From Lachnospiraceae bacterium NE2001 (GTDB lineage: Bacteria > Bacillota > Clostridia > Lachnospirales > Lachnospiraceae), in assembly GCA_900110635.1 (NCBI GenBank), contig FOEK01000003.1, positions 186,001-250,000 on the forward strand: a DNA stretch of 64,000 bases, in the 5' to 3' direction. Below are positions 60,937 through 64,000 of this stretch, piece by piece. The position numbers and the translations under genes are program-made. Under the pieces are notes generated by a model, which saw only the letters and a list, made by a program, of their open reading frames with translations, was not told the origin of the DNA and did no database searches. How positions within the stretch are numbered: the first letter of the stretch is position 1; every line of letters begins with the position of its first letter.

Positions 60937-61437
60937 ATGACAAAGAAAATTGATTACAAGAGAGCTGATTACATCAACTGGGACCAGTATTTTATGGGGA
61001 TTGCACTGCTGTCAGCAGAGCGAAGCAAGGATCCCAGCACCCAGGTTGGTGCCTGCATTGTAGATGAGGATAATCGCATCCTGTCCATGGGTTATAATGG
61101 TATGCCTCGTGGCTGCGATGATGATGATATGCCTTGGGGCAGAGATGGGGCTGCACTTGACAGCAAGTATGCATTTGTGTGTCACGCTGAATTAAATGCT
61201 ATCTTAAATTACCGTGGAACCGGGAACCTTAAGGGGGCCAGAGTGTACGTTACCCTATTCCCTTGCAACGAGTGCGCGAAGGCAATAATCCAGAGCGGGA
61301 TTTCAGAGATAATATATATGTCTGACAAGTATGCTGATTCCGAGAGTACCATTGCGTCAAAGAAAATGTTCGATATGACCGGTATCAAATACCGCAGGTA
61401 CGAACCAGCAGGCCGTGACATCGTACTCAGCATCTAA
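60937..61437 (+). CDS. comEB: Deoxycytidylate deaminase
   Basis: 166 residues. CHAELNAI (zinc ligand and proton shuttle) and FPCNECAKAIIQSGI (two zinc cysteines) define the CMP/dCMP deaminase fold; DPSTQVGACIVDEDNRILSMGYNGMPRG is typical of dCMP deaminases. Converts dCMP to dUMP for thymidylate synthesis. CAGGGGG precedes ATG 60937; the frame upstream of it overlaps the deacetylase gene and the palindrome. Confidence 0.93.
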   Translation: MTKKIDYKRADYINWDQYFMGIALLSAERSKDPSTQVGACIVDEDNRILSMGYNGMPRGCDDDDMPWGRDGAALDSKYAFVCHAELNAILNYRGTGNLKGARVYVTLFPCNECAKAIIQSGISEIIYMSDKYADSESTIASKKMFDMTGIKYRRYEPAGRDIVLSI

Positions 61438-61457
61438 CGAAACATCAAGGAATTACT

Positions 61458-61886
61458 ATGAAAGATACATTTGAAAGCTTCAGTAGAGAAGATACATTTG
61501 AATATGCAAAAAAGCTTGGTGAAAAGGCAAAGTCTGGTGAGGTGTATTGTCTGAGCGGTGACCTTGGCGTTGGCAAGACTGTATTCGCTCAGGGCTTTGG
61601 GGCGGGGCTTGGTATTAGTGAACCTATGTCGAGTCCAACATTTACCATACTTCAGGAATATACTGAAGGCCGACTTCCGCTATATCACTATGATGTATAT
61701 CGTGTTGGTGATGTGGATGAAATGGAAGAAACGGGCTTCTATGAATATGTGGGTGGCGATGGAGTAGCCTTAATAGAATGGGCGGAACTGATCGATGAAA
61801 TCATTCCAAAGAATGCAATCCATATCCTGATTGAAAAGGATGTGGAAAAGGGCTTCGATTACCGAACCATTACAAAAACATTTTAA
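61458..61886 (+). CDS. tsaE: tRNA threonylcarbamoyladenosine biosynthesis ATPase
   Basis: 142 residues. Walker A GDLGVGKTVFAQGF, SPTFTILQEY, YHYDVYR and VALIEWAE are the TsaE hallmarks. It supports TsaB/TsaD in making t6A37 in ANN-decoding tRNAs. First of the canonical tsaE-rimI-tsaB order. AAGGAATT precedes the ATG. Confidence 0.95.
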   Translation: MKDTFESFSREDTFEYAKKLGEKAKSGEVYCLSGDLGVGKTVFAQGFGAGLGISEPMSSPTFTILQEYTEGRLPLYHYDVYRVGDVDEMEETGFYEYVGGDGVALIEWAELIDEIIPKNAIHILIEKDVEKGFDYRTITKTF

Positions 61887-61910
61887 AGACAGGGGATAAT
61901 TCTCTGTCTT
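61886..61910 (+). repeat. Family A repeat, diverged copy
   Basis: AAGACAGGGGATAATTCTCT and GTCTT: same arms, core changed from GGGGACGGTTCTC to GGGGATAATTCTC. Begins on the last base of the tsaE stop. Confidence 0.8.
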
Positions 61911-61930
61911 TGCTTATTTATTTGAAACAA

Positions 61931-61984
61931 AATGTGCAAAAGGGACAGACCTATGTGTGAGTGGGGACAGACCCCATTGCACAT
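61931..61984 (+). repeat. Family B repeat before rimI
   Basis: AATGTGCAAAAGGGACAGAC, CT, then ATGTGTGAGTGGGGACAGA, CCCCATTGCACAT. The left hairpin arm has diverged. It ends 14 bases before the rimI ATG. Confidence 0.8.
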
Positions 61985-61998
61985 CCGGGATAACAAGG

Positions 61999-62415
61999 AT
62001 GTCAATATTTAGTGATATAGCAAAACTTGAGAGTGATAATTTCTCAGATGCCTGGAGCGAGAAGAGCCTGGAGGATACATTTGAGTATGACTACAACCAT
62101 CTTCTGCTGGAGAAGCGTGATGGAAGGGTGGTTGGTTACGTCATCTACTCTGATGTTCAGGGGGATGCAGAGCTTCTGAGGATTGCGGTGGATAAGAGCT
62201 ATCGGCGTCGAGGTGTGGCCTCAGCACTAATGCAAAATATGCTTGATGAGCTCACCGAGTCCGGTGCAGAGAGGGTAAGTCTCGAGGTGAGAGCGCATAA
62301 CATTTCAGCGGTCTCCCTTTACAAGAAGTTTGGCTTTGTCGATATATTTATCAGAGAAAACTACTACACTGATCCGGAGGATGATGCCCTCATCTTCCAG
62401 CTTATGCTCACGTGA
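61999..62415 (+). CDS. rimI: GNAT acetyltransferase, RimI-like
   Basis: 138 residues. GNAT core: VVGYVIYSDVQGDAELLRIAVDKSYRRRGVASALM (acetyl-CoA loop RRRGVA) and LEVRAHNISAVSLYKKFGFVDIFIRENYY. Position between tsaE and tsaB fits RimI, the ribosomal protein S18 N-acetyltransferase, although other targets are possible. ATG 61999 has only a weak site (GGGATAACAAGG); a repeat element abuts it, which may have replaced the original leader. Confidence 0.88.
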   Translation: MSIFSDIAKLESDNFSDAWSEKSLEDTFEYDYNHLLLEKRDGRVVGYVIYSDVQGDAELLRIAVDKSYRRRGVASALMQNMLDELTESGAERVSLEVRAHNISAVSLYKKFGFVDIFIRENYYTDPEDDALIFQLMLT

Positions 62416-62429
62416 TATTTATGATACAA

Positions 62430-62447
62430 AATGTGCAAAAAGGGACA
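62430..62447 (+). repeat. Half of a family B repeat
   Basis: AATGTGCAAAAAGGGACA, the left part of the family B element without its hairpin, just before the tsaB ribosome site. Confidence 0.65.
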
Positions 62448-62461
62448 TTGAGAGGAAAGAT

Positions 62462-63249
62462 ATGAAGATACTTGGAATTGACAGTTCGGGAATGGTGGCG
62501 TCGGTCGCTATTGTGTCGGACAATGTGGTAATAGCTGAATACACAATGAATCATAAGAAGACTCATTCTGAGACACTGCTTCCGATGATTGATGAGATAG
62601 TAAAGACCTCTGAAATGAAACTGGAGGAGCTGGATGCTATAGCAATTGCGTCTGGCCCGGGCTCTTTTACAGGTCTTCGAATTGGTGCGGCAACTGCTAA
62701 GGGGCTGGCTATGGCCATAGATAAGCCCATTGTTCCTGTGAAAACCTGTGAGGGACTAGCCTTCAATATGTGGGGGCTGAGGGACTTGTATGTCCTATTA
62801 TAGATGCAAGACGTAATCAGGTTTATACCGGTCTTTATCAGGTGCAGGGAAATGTTGACGTGGTGATGGATCAGGAACCTATGGATATCCATGAACTGAT
62901 TGAAAATATCAACTTTATTGCCAGCGGAGTTAGTAGTAAATCACAACTAAGTGCAAATAGTAGTAATTCGAAACTAAGTGGTGAAAGAACATACTCACGA
63001 CTGGGCGAACCATCATCGGTAACATTTGTCGGAGATGGGGTGCCAATCTATGAGGAAACTATCTGGTTAGAAATAAAGGTTCCTTGCAAGATGGCTCCTG
63101 CAAATATGAATCGTCAGAGGGGAGCATCTATAGCAGCTTATGGAGAGATTCTCTATAAAGAGGGAAAGTACATTAATGCTGATGATTTTGCGCCAGAGTA
63201 TCTGCGCAAATCCCAGGCGGAACGTGTTAAGGATGAACAGGGGAAATAA
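62462..63249 (+). pseudogene. tsaB: tsaB with a one-base frameshift
   Basis: The first frame (62462-62803) reads MKILGIDSSGMVASVAIVSD and onward through IASGPGSFTGLRIGAATAKGLAMA to CEGLAFNMWG, then runs to a stop. The second frame continues GAEGLVCPIIDARRNQVYTG to the normal C-terminus ending at 63249. One extra G in the GGGGG run at 62772-62776 would restore a single 262-residue TsaB. The protein works with TsaD/TsaE in t6A synthesis and is usually essential. A sequencing or assembly error in the G-tract is the simplest explanation; a real mutation or programmed frameshift is possible. A Ser/Asn-rich stretch follows FIASG. Confidence 0.85.
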
Positions 63250-63256
63250 AGTATTT

Positions 63257-64000
63257 ATGAAAAGATATGATAGATTCATTTCAAAAGGTTTAGTTATAAG
63301 CATGCTTCTTTTTTCTATGACAGCCTGTGGCAGTTCGGTTACGGTGTCAGATAATAGTGGTAATGGGAAACGTACTACTGAGGAGATGACGGAGGCCACA
63401 ACAGAAGCGGTAGCAGAAATCACAACTGAGGCAGCCACAGAAGCGGTAACAGAAGCAGTAACAGAAGCCACAACCGAGAAGGCGGATGAAACAGAAGAGA
63501 CTGAGGCTGACACTAATAGTGTTGTAGAGGCGTACTATCCAATACTGGATGAGGCTTACAGTCTGGTTCAGGATGGTTACGACGAAGACAGAGAATATGA
63601 ATATATGTCCAGTGGAATTATGGAGGAGATTTCATACGGTGATCCTGATTCTCTTGGTTACGTGTTTATGGATCTAAATGGTGATGACAGCCCTGAACTT
63701 TTGATAGGAAAGAACGGCTCAAGTGATGGCTCTGAAACTGATGATGCTGCATTTATCTATGAAGGTTATACCTTAAAGAATGGAAAACCGGTGGGGTTCC
63801 TTAGTGGCTGGGCTCGAAGCAGCTATTACTGGATAGGAGATGATCACTTCTATTACGCGGGCTCAGGCGGGGCTATGAATACAGCATTTGGGGAATGCCA
63901 CCTCAGTGAGGAGGGCGAGATACTTATCTGGGATGATTTTTATTTCTCCGATGAAAAGGAGGGCGGAGAGATGGGAATCTATCATAACCATTCAGGTGTA
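63257..64000 (+). CDS. Lipoprotein with Thr/Glu repeats, truncated by window end
   Basis: 248 codons visible, open at the right edge. The signal peptide ends in lipobox SMTAC (Cys about 23). A low-complexity linker of TEAVTEA-like repeats (about 45-80) is followed by the domain VEAYYPILDEAYSLVQDGY and FMDLNGDDSPELLIG. The DLNGDD element, the linker and the aromatic-rich segments resemble the protein at 57999. Function unknown. The ribosome site CAGGGG is 14 bases from the ATG at 63257. Confidence 0.75.
   Translation, partial: MKRYDRFISKGLVISMLLFSMTACGSSVTVSDNSGNGKRTTEEMTEATTEAVAEITTEAATEAVTEAVTEATTEKADETEETEADTNSVVEAYYPILDEAYSLVQDGYDEDREYEYMSSGIMEEISYGDPDSLGYVFMDLNGDDSPELLIGKNGSSDGSETDDAAFIYEGYTLKNGKPVGFLSGWARSSYYWIGDDHFYYAGSGGAMNTAFGECHLSEEGEILIWDDFYFSDEKEGGEMGIYHNHSGV

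Overview
The window looks like chromosomal DNA of a Gram-positive anaerobe of the Clostridia, most likely the family Lachnospiraceae (Butyrivibrio / Coprococcus-like). The basis is moderate GC with strong AGGAGG-type ribosome sites, a GGGtGRT protein paired with a NifU-like scaffold, several secreted proteins carrying tryptophan/tyrosine-rich cell-wall-binding repeats, a PRK-type nucleoside kinase with an N-terminal extension, MMPL plus heptad-repeat lipoprotein genes, and many short palindromic repeats with a GGGGAC core. I see no phage, plasmid, CRISPR, transposase or tRNA gene.

Layout. 1-2.4 kb: the end of an unknown gene coupled to a nucleoside kinase, then the RNase P RNA on the minus strand. 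2.4-14.4 kb: a seven-gene co-directional block (membrane protein, ABC ATPase, ABC permease, Gly/Gln-rich membrane protein, MoxR ATPase, DUF58 protein, 1518-residue triple-VWA protein). 14.5-16.3 kb: NifU-like scaffold and GGGtGRT pair with promoter and terminator. 16.4-23.4 kb: a wall-binding exoprotein, an S1 protein, a complex leader with a small HTH regulator, a GDPD-like lipoprotein, a membrane GGDEF protein, a thioesterase and two small unknown genes. 23.4-27.4 kb: an orphan structured RNA with its own promoter and terminator, then a MacB-type ABC exporter behind a promoter carrying a perfect inverted repeat. 27.5-36.9 kb: murG (minus), phosphoglucomutase, a GGDEF-GGDEF-EAL protein and a large RND pump. 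37-39.5 kb: a Cys-cluster protein, a CvfB-like S1 protein and RidA. 39.5-47.8 kb: a CDP-glycerol transferase-like protein, a giant J-like/TPR protein and a short Hsp70. 48-50.2 kb (minus): an M23 peptidase and a TetR regulator. 50.3-56 kb: LemA, MMPL transporter and heptad-repeat lipoprotein. 56-60.9 kb: a wall-binding exoprotein, a membrane-anchored protein and a polysaccharide deacetylase with wall-binding repeats. 60.9-63.2 kb: dCMP deaminase, tsaE, rimI and a frameshifted tsaB. 63.3 kb to the end: a truncated lipoprotein.

The theme is the cell envelope: murG, teichoic-type transferase, M23 hydrolase, deacetylase, wall-binding exoproteins, RND/MMPL/MacB exporters and the ABC-MoxR-VWA block. 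The most unusual content is in small elements. Three families of GGGGAC-core palindromes sit between genes, and one copy is read in frame through the third S1 domain of CvfB. Other points are direct-repeat promoters with terminator-containing leaders, a start codon inside an inverted repeat, a candidate leaderless mRNA, a cluster of mini-hairpins with GAA loops, and a one-base G-tract frameshift in the normally essential tsaB.
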